64,000 nt of DNA. It comes from Granulicella sp. 5B5. Lineage in GTDB: Bacteria > Acidobacteriota > Terriglobia > Terriglobales > Acidobacteriaceae. Location: assembly GCF_014083945.1 (NCBI RefSeq), contig NZ_CP046444.1:1488001-1552000 (forward strand). Reading direction: 5' to 3'. The position numbers and the translations under genes are program-made. Shown here piece by piece: positions 56,820 through 64,000 of the stretch (the stretch's first letter is position 1; each line of letters starts with the position of its first letter). The notes below the pieces were generated by a model. The model made no database searches. It was not told where the DNA came from and was given only the letters and a program-made list of their open reading frames with translations.

Positions 56820-56919
56820 CACGAGCACGACCGGTCATTAGAGTGTTGCCAAACGGTGCCGGGAGTGGAGCGAGGATGCTTCCCTCTCAGGCAGCTTGCA
56901 TTGGAGAAGGACGGAACCA

Positions 56920-57633
56920 TTGAAGTCAACCACCCTCTGGGAAGAAGTTCTTGCTGGCTCGTCTTCCTGGTCGCACATCCTGAAGCGCGGAACCGCTTTG
57001 CGCATAGAGACGTTGGAAGACAATTGCAATGTGGGCGCGATTTTTTTGAACGCCGACAACTTTGCAGAACGCCTGACGCTGGCGGACACGCTGAAGGCGC
57101 AGCACATCGCACGGCTGACAACGGGGAGCGTTCTGTACTCCGATATGGGCAGGGTGCTGTGCTCGATTACAGAGGACACGGTGGGGTGGCATGACCCGTT
57201 GGCCGGCTGCTCCGACGCGACGAGCGTGGAGAAGAAGTATGGCAAGCTGAGCTACCAGGAGGCGCGAAACGAGTGGCACCAGAGTGCGCTTGACGGCTTT
57301 TTAATTGAGCTGGCCAAGTACGGCTTGAACCGCCGCGACCTGATGATGAATGTCAACTTCTTCAGCAAGGTGAGCGTGCAGGACGATGGCAGCCTGCATT
57401 ATGTTGCGGGCAACGCGCCTGCGGGGTCTGTGGTGGAACTGCGAGCGGAGATGAATACGCTGGTGATCCTGAATACGTGCCAGCACCCGATGGAACCAGG
57501 CTCCTCCTACACCAAGCGGCCTGTGAAGCTGACCGTGAAGAAGGTGGAGGCACCGGCGGTCGACGATGTATGCCGCGTTGCGTGCCCGGAGAACACACGA
57601 GGATTCATCCTCACAGAACGCTACTTCCTGTAA
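56920..57633 (+). CDS. cgdA: DUF1989 urea carboxylase-associated protein (carboxyguanidine deiminase subunit)
   Basis: A 237-residue DUF1989 protein. The start is taken as TTG 56920, 9 nt after GGAGAAGG; no nearby ATG is in frame. Family residues include [46 protein letters not shown] (conserved His-Asp and Cys), [12 protein letters not shown] and [19 protein letters not shown]. Known pairs of these proteins form CgdAB, which deiminates carboxyguanidine to allophanate in guanidine degradation. It is followed after 19 nt by its paralogue and then by the carboxylase and allophanate hydrolase. Which paralogue corresponds to which named subunit is uncertain. Confidence 0.82.
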   Translation: MKSTTLWEEVLAGSSSWSHILKRGTALRIETLEDNCNVGAIFLNADNFAERLTLADTLKAQHIARLTTGSVLYSDMGRVLCSITEDTVGWHDPLAGCSDATSVEKKYGKLSYQEARNEWHQSALDGFLIELAKYGLNRRDLMMNVNFFSKVSVQDDGSLHYVAGNAPAGSVVELRAEMNTLVILNTCQHPMEPGSSYTKRPVKLTVKKVEAPAVDDVCRVACPENTRGFILTERYFL

Positions 57634-57652
57634 GAGACCGAGGAGACCTGAT

Positions 57653-58318
57653 ATGCCGGAGACAGTGATTGAGATCAGCCCTCGGGTGGCGGAGACAGCG
57701 ACGTTCAGCGCGACTGTGGGTGCGGGCGACTCGTTTGTGCATGAGGTGCGGCAGGGACAGTATCTGCGCATCATCGACATGGAGGGCAACCAGGCGACGG
57801 ACGTGCTGTTCTACAACGCGCATGATTACTCCGACCGCTACAGCGCGCAGGATACGATCCGCGAACAGGGCAACATCTACCTGACGACGGGTACGAAGTT
57901 GTACTCGACGGCGCGGCATGTGCTGCTGACGATTGTGGCGGACACGTGTGGGCGGCATGACACGTTGGGCGGAGCGTGCTCGACGGAGAGCAACCAGGTG
58001 CGGTATGCGATCGAGAAGAAGCATATGCATGCGTGCCGGCAGAGCTTTATCAAGGGCGCGCAGATGTGGTCCGAGCAGACGGGACACATACTGGAGAAAC
58101 GCGACCTGACGGCAAACGTTAACTTCTTTATGAACGTGCCGGTGACGCCAGCAGGTAAGCTTACGTTTGAGGACGGGGTCTCGGACGCAGGCAAGTATGT
58201 GGAGTTGCGGGCGGAGATGGATGTGCTGGTACTGATCTCCAACTGCCCGCAGCTGAACAACCCGTGCAACGCCTACAACCCAACGCCGGTGCAAGTCCTG
58301 ATCTGGGATGAGGAGTAG
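57653..58318 (+). CDS. cgdB: DUF1989 urea carboxylase-associated protein (carboxyguanidine deiminase subunit)
   Basis: A 221-residue paralogue of the preceding protein. ATG 57653 has GAGGAG about 7 nt upstream; the frame is open upstream within the previous gene but without homology. Landmarks: [71 protein letters not shown], and [21 protein letters not shown]. Conserved His, Asp and Cys residues probably bind the metal. It should act with the other DUF1989 protein on the carboxylated product made by the next enzyme. The stop is 8 nt before the carboxylase start, so all four genes form one operon. Confidence 0.84.
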   Translation: MPETVIEISPRVAETATFSATVGAGDSFVHEVRQGQYLRIIDMEGNQATDVLFYNAHDYSDRYSAQDTIREQGNIYLTTGTKLYSTARHVLLTIVADTCGRHDTLGGACSTESNQVRYAIEKKHMHACRQSFIKGAQMWSEQTGHILEKRDLTANVNFFMNVPVTPAGKLTFEDGVSDAGKYVELRAEMDVLVLISNCPQLNNPCNAYNPTPVQVLIWDEE

Positions 58319-58326
58319 AGGTTCTG

Positions 58327-61300
58327 ATGTTCCGTAAGGTTTTGATTGCCAACCGCGGAGCGATTGCGTGCAGGATCGAACGCACGCTGCGCCGCATGGG
58401 GGTGGGTTCGGTTGCCGTGTATTCGGAGGCCGATAAGAGCTCGCTGCATGTGCTGGAGGCGGATGAAGCGGTACTGATTGGCGAGGCACCTGCGGCCGCG
58501 AGCTATCTTTCGTTTGAGGCGATCTTTCGCGCGGTGGAGCAGACGGGCGCCGAGGCCGTGCATCCGGGTTATGGATTTCTGAGTGAGAACGTGCAGTTTG
58601 CGCGTGCATGCGCGGCGCGGGGAATTGCTTTTATTGGACCGGCTCCTGAGCATATTGAAGCGTTTGCGTTGAAGCATACGGCGCGTGCGACAGCGCAGGC
58701 TTGCGGCGTTCCGCTGCTGCCGGGGACGGGTGTGCTTTCCGGATTGGAAGAGGCGCTGGAGCTGGCTGAGACGCTGAAGTATCCGGTGATGCTGAAGAGC
58801 TCGGGCGGTGGTGGCGGTATTGGGATGCGGGTGTGTCACTCGGCTGAACAACTGAGTGAGGCGTATGAGTCCGTAGTGCGGTTGAGCCGCGCAAACTTTG
58901 GCGACAGCGGTGTGTATCTGGAAAAGTTCGTGTCGCGGGCGCGGCACATTGAGGTACAGATTTTTGGCGATGGCAAGGGTGGCGTGCTGGCGCTGGGTGA
59001 ACGCGATTGCTCGACGCAGCGGCGGCACCAGAAGGTGCTGGAGGAGACTCCGGCGCCTGGACTGACGGATGCGATACGCCAGCAGCTGAAGGATGCTGCG
59101 GTGCTGCTGGGCAAGGCTGTGAACTATGCCTCGGCCGGCACGGTGGAGTTTATCTACGACGAGGACACGAAGGAGTTTTACTTCCTTGAGGTGAACACGC
59201 GGCTGCAGGTAGAGCACGGCGTGACCGAGGAGGTGACGGGGTTCGACCTCGTTGAATGGATGGTGCGGCAGGCTGCGGGTGAGATGCCTCCGCTGGATTC
59301 ATTTGTGATTGAGCCGCGTGGTGCTTCGATTGAGGCGCGCGTGTATGCCGAAGATCCGGCGCGCAATTTTCAGCCGACTCCGGGCAAGCTGACGCTGGTG
59401 ACGTTTCCCGATAGCAGCCTTGCGCGCGTGGAGACGTGGATCGAGTCGGGAGCCACCATCACCTCCTACTATGACCCGATGGTGGCGAAGATCATCGTGC
59501 ATGGGAAGGACCGCGAGGAAGCGCTGGAGAAGATGAGCGCTGCGCTGGCGGCGACGGCGATCGATGGGACTGAGACGAACCTGCGGTATCTGCGCGAGAT
59601 TGTGAAGACGCCGGAGTTTGCAGCGGGCACAGTGACGACATCGTTCCTGGGGACGTTTGCGTTTACGCGCGATGCGATTGAGGTGCTTGAGGGCGGGACG
59701 CAGACGACGATCCAGGACTATCCGGGTCGCGTGGGGTACTGGAATGTGGGTGTGCCGCCTTCAGGGCCGATGGACCACCTGTCGTTCAGAATTGCGAACA
59801 GGCTGGTGGGCAATGCGGACAACGCTTCCGCGATTGAGTTTGCTACTACGGGTGGGCGGCTACGGTTTCATTCAGACGCGACGATTGCGCTGACGGGCGC
59901 GGAGATGAACGCGAAGCTCGATGGCAAGCTGCAACCGCTGTGGACAAAGATTGAGGTGAAGGCAGGCAGCACGCTGAGCCTCGGAGCGGCGGCGAAGGAA
60001 GGCGCGCGCACGTATCTGGCCGTGCGCGGGAGCTTCGATACGCAGCCATATTTGAACAGCCGCAGCACATTTGTGCTTGGTGGTTTTGGTGGCCATGCTG
60101 GACGGGCGTTGCGCTCCGGAGATGTGCTGCACATTGGACAGAAAGAGTTGCAGTTTGAAGCACCAGCAGTATTGCCTGCGATGTCTGTTCCAGTGCTCAC
60201 GCATGAGTGGACGATCGGCGTGCTGTTTGGACCGCACACGGCGCCGGAGTTTTTTACCGAAGACGATATTGTGATGATCTTCTCCACGAAGTGGAAGGTG
60301 CACTACCAGAGCGACCGTACGGGCGTTCGTCTGGTGGGACCGAAGCCGACGTGGGCGAGAACGGATGGGGGTGAGGCGGGACTGCATCCGTCGAACATTC
60401 ATGACAATGCGTATGCGATCGGCACGATCGACTTCACGGGCGACATGCCGATTCTGCTGGGGCCCGATGGGCCGAGCCTGGGTGGATTTGTTTGCCCGGC
60501 GACGATCGTGCAGGCAGAGCTGTGGAAGCTGGGACAGCTGAAGGCCGGCGACACCGTTCAATTTGTGCGGATGAGCCTGGCGCAGGCCGAGGCCATGGAG
60601 CGCGAGCAGGATGAGTTCTTGAAGGACTTCAGCCATGCACCGCCTGCGTTGCCTGCGGTGCCGGTTATTGAACCGGCCATCGTGAAGCAGGTGACGGACC
60701 GCGATCCTTCGATGACGTTTCGCGCGGATGGCGATAAGTATCTGCTGGTGGAGTATGGGCCGCTGCAGCTTGATCTGAACCTTCGCTTCCGCATTCATAT
60801 TCTGGAGCAGGAGCTGCGCAAGGCGGATGTGCAGGGAATTATCGACATCACGCCGGGCATACGGTCTCTGCATGTGCACTATGACAGCCGCAAGCTGGCG
60901 CGGAAGACGCTGATCGATACGCTGGATGAGATCGATCGCGTGATGCCGCCGCTGGAGGACATCACGGTGCCTTCGCGCGTGGTGTATCTGCCGCTGTCGT
61001 GGGATGATCCGCAGGCGAAGCTGGCGCAGCAGAAGTACACGCAGGCGGTGCGGCCTGATGCGCCGTGGTGCCCTTCGAACATTGAGTTCATTCGCCGCAT
61101 CAATGGGCTGGAGTCGATTGATGAGGTGTATCGCATTGTGCATGAGGCGCGATACCTGGTGCTGGGGCTGGGAGATGTGTATCTCGGTGCGCCGGTGGCG
61201 ACGCCGCTCGACCCGCGGCACAGGCTGGTGACGACGAAGTACAACCCGGCGCGGACGTGGACGCCGGAGAATGCTGTCGGTATCGGCGGCGCCTATATGT

Positions 61301-61923
61301 GCGTGTATGGCATGGAAGGGCCGGGCGGGTATCAGCTGGTAGGGCGGACGATCCAGATGTGGAACGCGTGGAAGTCGACACCCGTGTTTACGCCGGGGAC
61401 GCCGTGGCTGCTGCGGTTCTTTGACCAGGTGCGTTTCTACGACATTGGCGCGGATGAGTTGCTGACGGCGCGCGAGCAGTTTCCTCATGGACGCTTCCCT
61501 ATCCGGATTGAGGAGACGACGTTCAGCCTGGCGGAGTATCAGAAGTTCCTGGAGTCGATTCGCGATGAGGCGGCGGCGTTCAAGAGCCATCAGAAGGCGG
61601 CGTTCGATGCGGAGCGAGAGCGCTGGCGCGAGGCTGGGTTGCTGACTGTCGCAGAACCTCCGGAGCCGGAGAAAGAGGCTGAGAGCGCGACGGTTCCTGA
61701 AGGCTGTGACGGCGTGTCTTCCCCGCTGACGGCGAATGTGTTTCAGATTGCGGTGAAGGCCGGCGATGCGGTGATAGAAGACCAGAAGCTGATTGTGCTG
61801 GATGCGATGAAGACAGAGATCGCGATTGGAGCGCCGATGAACGGCGTTGTGGAAGAGATCCACTGCGAGGTCGGGGCTGTGATCAATGCCGGGCAGCTGC
61901 TGGTTTCGATTCGCCCTTCCTGA
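58327..61923 (+). CDS. Biotin-dependent urea/guanidine carboxylase
   Basis: A 1198-residue single-chain carboxylase. Biotin carboxylase occupies residues 1 to about 445 (FRKVLIANRGAIACRIERTLRRMG, the Gly-rich KSSGGGGGIGMR, EVNTRLQVEHGVTE). The AHS2/KipA part of the carboxyltransferase starts near 450 (TTIQDYPGRVGYWNVGVPPSG), the AHS1/KipI part near 800 (SLHVHYDSRKL, ENAVGIGGAYMCVYGMEGPGGYQLVG). The biotin carrier is C-terminal, with the biotinyl Lys in LDAMKTE at residue 1162. It carboxylates urea to allophanate or guanidine to carboxyguanidine with ATP and bicarbonate. The flanking CgdAB-type pair favours guanidine. GAGG precedes ATG 58327. Confidence 0.92.
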   Translation: MFRKVLIANRGAIACRIERTLRRMGVGSVAVYSEADKSSLHVLEADEAVLIGEAPAAASYLSFEAIFRAVEQTGAEAVHPGYGFLSENVQFARACAARGIAFIGPAPEHIEAFALKHTARATAQACGVPLLPGTGVLSGLEEALELAETLKYPVMLKSSGGGGGIGMRVCHSAEQLSEAYESVVRLSRANFGDSGVYLEKFVSRARHIEVQIFGDGKGGVLALGERDCSTQRRHQKVLEETPAPGLTDAIRQQLKDAAVLLGKAVNYASAGTVEFIYDEDTKEFYFLEVNTRLQVEHGVTEEVTGFDLVEWMVRQAAGEMPPLDSFVIEPRGASIEARVYAEDPARNFQPTPGKLTLVTFPDSSLARVETWIESGATITSYYDPMVAKIIVHGKDREEALEKMSAALAATAIDGTETNLRYLREIVKTPEFAAGTVTTSFLGTFAFTRDAIEVLEGGTQTTIQDYPGRVGYWNVGVPPSGPMDHLSFRIANRLVGNADNASAIEFATTGGRLRFHSDATIALTGAEMNAKLDGKLQPLWTKIEVKAGSTLSLGAAAKEGARTYLAVRGSFDTQPYLNSRSTFVLGGFGGHAGRALRSGDVLHIGQKELQFEAPAVLPAMSVPVLTHEWTIGVLFGPHTAPEFFTEDDIVMIFSTKWKVHYQSDRTGVRLVGPKPTWARTDGGEAGLHPSNIHDNAYAIGTIDFTGDMPILLGPDGPSLGGFVCPATIVQAELWKLGQLKAGDTVQFVRMSLAQAEAMEREQDEFLKDFSHAPPALPAVPVIEPAIVKQVTDRDPSMTFRADGDKYLLVEYGPLQLDLNLRFRIHILEQELRKADVQGIIDITPGIRSLHVHYDSRKLARKTLIDTLDEIDRVMPPLEDITVPSRVVYLPLSWDDPQAKLAQQKYTQAVRPDAPWCPSNIEFIRRINGLESIDEVYRIVHEARYLVLGLGDVYLGAPVATPLDPRHRLVTTKYNPARTWTPENAVGIGGAYMCVYGMEGPGGYQLVGRTIQMWNAWKSTPVFTPGTPWLLRFFDQVRFYDIGADELLTAREQFPHGRFPIRIEETTFSLAEYQKFLESIRDEAAAFKSHQKAAFDAERERWREAGLLTVAEPPEPEKEAESATVPEGCDGVSSPLTANVFQIAVKAGDAVIEDQKLIVLDAMKTEIAIGAPMNGVVEEIHCEVGAVINAGQLLVSIRPS

Positions 61924-61956
61924 AACGACAACCTGTGCTGAGAGGCAGTAACGACT

Positions 61957-63753
61957 ATGGATATACACTCGCTCCGCAATGGCTATGCTTCCGGCCAGCT
62001 GACTCCTGAGGCTGTCGTCAAACAAGCTTATGACCGCATAGAAACAGAAGGACTGCATCCGGTGTGGATCAGTGTTGTACCGCGTGAGACGGCGCTGGCT
62101 CGTGCGCGTGAGCTGGCGACAAAGCCGCTGGCCGAGCTGCCACTGTATGGCATTCCATTTGCAGTGAAGGACAACATCGATGTTGCAGGACTGCCGACGA
62201 CGGCGGCATGTCCGGCATATGCGTACACCCCGGAGCAGAGTGCGACGGTGGTGGAACGGCTGGAGGCTGCGGGAGCAATCCTGATTGGCAAGACGAACAT
62301 GGACCAGTTCGCGACGGGGCTGGTGGGTACGCGAACGCCTTATGGTGCATGCTCAAGCGTCTTTGACAAGCGGTATATCTCGGGTGGGTCGAGCGCGGGT
62401 TCGGCTGTGGCAGTGGCGGCGGGGCTGGTGAGTTTTTCGCTGGGGACCGATACGGCCGGATCAGGGCGCGTACCTGCGATGTTCAACAACCTGATTGGGC
62501 TGAAGCCGACACGTGGTGTGTTGAGTGCGCATGGCGTGGTGCCCGCGTGCCGTTCGTTGGACTGCGTGTCAGTATTTGCGGAGACGGCTGAGGATGCGGC
62601 GACGGTACTGCGTGCGGCGCGTGGCTATGACGAGCGGGATGACTACTCGCGGGTTGCGCCGATTGGTGGTGGGGCGTCGCCGTGGGCTTCCTCCGCTGGC
62701 TTTCGATTTGGGGTGCCGAAGGCCGATGCACTGGAGTGGTTCGGCGATAACGAAAACCCTGCGCTATATCAGGCGGCTGTTGCCAAGCTGACTGAGCTGG
62801 GTGGCGTGGCGGTTGAGATCGACATTACGGCGTTTCTGGAGACAGCGCAGCTGCTGTACAAGGGACCTTGGGTGGCGGAGCGGTATGCCGCGATCAAGAC
62901 GTTCTTTGAGGCGCATAGCGGAGACATGGACAAGACCGTTGCGCAGATTATTCAGAGCGCCACGAAGTACTCCGCTGCGGACACATTCAGCGCGATGTAT
63001 CGGCTGGAAGAGCTGCGGCGCAGGACGCAGGCGGTGTGGCAGACGATGGATGTGATGCTGCTGCCGACAGCGCCGCGCACGTATACGCATGAGGAGATTG
63101 CGGCTGCGCCGATTGAACGCAACAGCCACCTGGGTCAGTACACAAACTTTGTGAACCTGCTGGACCTTTCCGCGGTAGCTGTGCCTGCAGGCTTTCGGCC
63201 GGATGGCTTGCCGTTTGGTGTGAGTGTGATCGGCAAGGCGTTCGCCGACGAGGCACTGCTATTGCTGGCGGACCGGTTGCAGCGTGGTTTGGTGACAACG
63301 CTGGGTGGCTCGCAACGAAAGCTGGCGGAGACGCCTGTGGTGCCTGCGATGACTCCGCCGCCGGGTTGCCTGCTGGTGGCTGTGGTGGGAGCCCACTTGA
63401 GTGGTCAGCCGCTGAACTGGCAACTGACGCAGCGCAAGGGACGGTTGTTCCGTACCTGCCGCACGCATCCTGACTATAAGTTCTATGCGCTGAAAGATAC
63501 TGTGCCGCCAAAGCCGGGGCTGGTGCATATTCCGGGATTCGAGGGACCGGGTATCGAGGTAGAGATATGGGCGCTGCCGGAGGAGACAGTCGGCAGCTTT
63601 GTGGATGGTGTGCCGCCGCCGTTGACGATCGGGTCGTTGCGGCTGGAGGATGGCTCGCTGGTGAAGGGCTTTCTCGCGGAGCCCGTGGCGATTGAGGGGT
63701 CGCGTGAGATCACGCAGTTCGGTGGCTGGCGTAGATATCTGAGCAGCCTGTAG
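61957..63753 (+). CDS. atzF: Allophanate hydrolase
   Basis: A 598-residue two-domain enzyme that hydrolyses allophanate to ammonia and CO2. The N-terminal amidase domain has the Ser-cisSer-Lys triad: Lys71 in FAVKDNID, cis-Ser145 in SGGSSAGSA and nucleophile Ser169 in DTAGSGRVPA; spacing agrees with AtzF (91, 165, 189). The C-terminal ~150 residues (LLVAVVGAHLSGQPLNWQLTQRKG, VHIPGFEGPGIEVEIWALPEETVGSFV) are the decarboxylase/gamma-glutamylcyclotransferase-like domain. It starts 33 nt after the carboxylase and completes the pathway. Full length and intact. No terminator is visible before the convergent partial gene 6 nt on. Confidence 0.94.
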   Translation: MDIHSLRNGYASGQLTPEAVVKQAYDRIETEGLHPVWISVVPRETALARARELATKPLAELPLYGIPFAVKDNIDVAGLPTTAACPAYAYTPEQSATVVERLEAAGAILIGKTNMDQFATGLVGTRTPYGACSSVFDKRYISGGSSAGSAVAVAAGLVSFSLGTDTAGSGRVPAMFNNLIGLKPTRGVLSAHGVVPACRSLDCVSVFAETAEDAATVLRAARGYDERDDYSRVAPIGGGASPWASSAGFRFGVPKADALEWFGDNENPALYQAAVAKLTELGGVAVEIDITAFLETAQLLYKGPWVAERYAAIKTFFEAHSGDMDKTVAQIIQSATKYSAADTFSAMYRLEELRRRTQAVWQTMDVMLLPTAPRTYTHEEIAAAPIERNSHLGQYTNFVNLLDLSAVAVPAGFRPDGLPFGVSVIGKAFADEALLLLADRLQRGLVTTLGGSQRKLAETPVVPAMTPPPGCLLVAVVGAHLSGQPLNWQLTQRKGRLFRTCRTHPDYKFYALKDTVPPKPGLVHIPGFEGPGIEVEIWALPEETVGSFVDGVPPPLTIGSLRLEDGSLVKGFLAEPVAIEGSREITQFGGWRRYLSSL

Positions 63754-63759
63754 CGGGCA

Positions 63760-64000
63760 TCAAGGATAGAAGCGCGTGGCGATGATCTGAGAACCGGGAT
63801 TGGTGGCGCCGATGCTGCTGGTCCGGATAAGCAGCTCGAAGGGGCGCAGAGAGCCGTTGGGGCGCGTGGCCTGCTTGAGCACGAACTGCATCGCACTGGA
63901 GTTAAAGAGGGTGTCGGCTGCTGCCTGCGTGGCGGCCATATTCAAGCCTTGAATGATGAGGACGTGACCGGTGCCTTCGAGGTTCGGGAGATAGTCGACG
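63760..64000 (-). CDS. C-terminal part of an unidentified protein (runs off window)
   Basis: The last 80 residues of a gene that enters from the right edge on the minus strand and stops at 63760. It reads VDYLPNLEGTGHVLIIQGLNMAATQAAADTLFNS and ends GATNPGSQIIATRFYP. The frame is open to the window edge, so the internal ATG at 63945 is not taken as the start. GTGHVLIIQGLNMAATQAA resembles, from memory, the tail of conserved acidobacterial proteins of unknown function; no family name can be given. It converges on the allophanate hydrolase gene with a 6-nt gap. Confidence 0.6.
   Translation of the reverse strand, partial: VDYLPNLEGTGHVLIIQGLNMAATQAAADTLFNSSAMQFVLKQATRPNGSLRPFELLIRTSSIGATNPGSQIIATRFYP

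Noticed and set aside
59872-62058. A 728-codon open frame on the minus strand opposite the carboxylase gene
   Set aside because: Arg/His/Gln-rich shadow typical of antisense frames in high-GC genes; the carboxylase on the other strand has complete domains.

Overview
The window looks like a chromosome segment of an acidobacterium of the Acidobacteriaceae (Granulicella, Terriglobus or Edaphobacter type). This is an inference from gene content: large Oar-type TonB receptors with an N-terminal carboxypeptidase-regulatory domain, many Tat signals of the DRRxFL type, Planctomycete-cytochrome/PSD1 and DUF1501 proteins, ASPIC/UnbV (CRTAC1) proteins, high GC and many small palindromic intergenic repeats. 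No rRNA, tRNA, CRISPR array, transposase or phage gene was seen. Genes are dense and mostly in short operons.

Layout. 0.2-4.1 kb: a probable L-fucose (or related deoxy-/aldohexose) module with an aldo/keto reductase, a LacI regulator and a FucP-type symporter. 4.3-13.7 kb: a four-gene tripartite efflux operon (adaptor, two different RND pumps, outer-membrane lipoprotein) whose first three genes overlap by 4 bp. 14.5-24.2 kb: six minus-strand genes in series, nadA-nadB-nadC (de novo NAD synthesis) followed by an exported TPR protein, a pentaheme cytochrome/TPR protein and a Tat-exported CRTAC1 FG-GAP protein. 24.4-27.5 kb: a small Cys/His-rich exported protein and a TonB receptor. 27.5-29.9 kb: an accessory patch, lower in GC by eye, with two overlapping membrane-protein genes of unknown function, bounded by intergenic repeats and a decayed copy of the 3' end of an oxalate decarboxylase gene. 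29.9-42.3 kb: oxidative and sugar metabolism (bicupin oxalate decarboxylase, GH1 glucosidase, LacI regulator, VOC protein, two TIM-barrel isomerase/epimerases, a nucleoside-type MFS carrier, NIPSNAP, LysR, metallo-hydrolase, cytochrome c lipoprotein).

42.5-63.8 kb: the most interesting region, a divergent nitrogen locus. The plus strand carries an exported beta-propeller, two DUF1989 proteins (carboxyguanidine deiminase CgdAB type), a 1198-residue urea/guanidine carboxylase and a full-length allophanate hydrolase. Together these would turn guanidine (or urea) into ammonia and CO2. The minus strand carries the ABC transporter family associated with urea carboxylase loci. Its ATPase gene overlaps, by GTGA, a 1091-residue PSD1 cytochrome gene that is followed by a DUF1501 gene. 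Between the halves lie an Oar-type TonB receptor and a glutathione-peroxidase-fold protein that has lost its catalytic cysteine. The linkage suggests an envelope redox or transport module tied to guanidine/urea uptake.

Non-coding structure is also notable. There are two inverted ~175-nt copies of an intergenic element that starts with a terminator hairpin and continues into a conserved structured tail. There is a short hairpin repeat family whose stems covary between copies. At least three start codons sit 6-8 nt after a good -10 box, as in leaderless messages.
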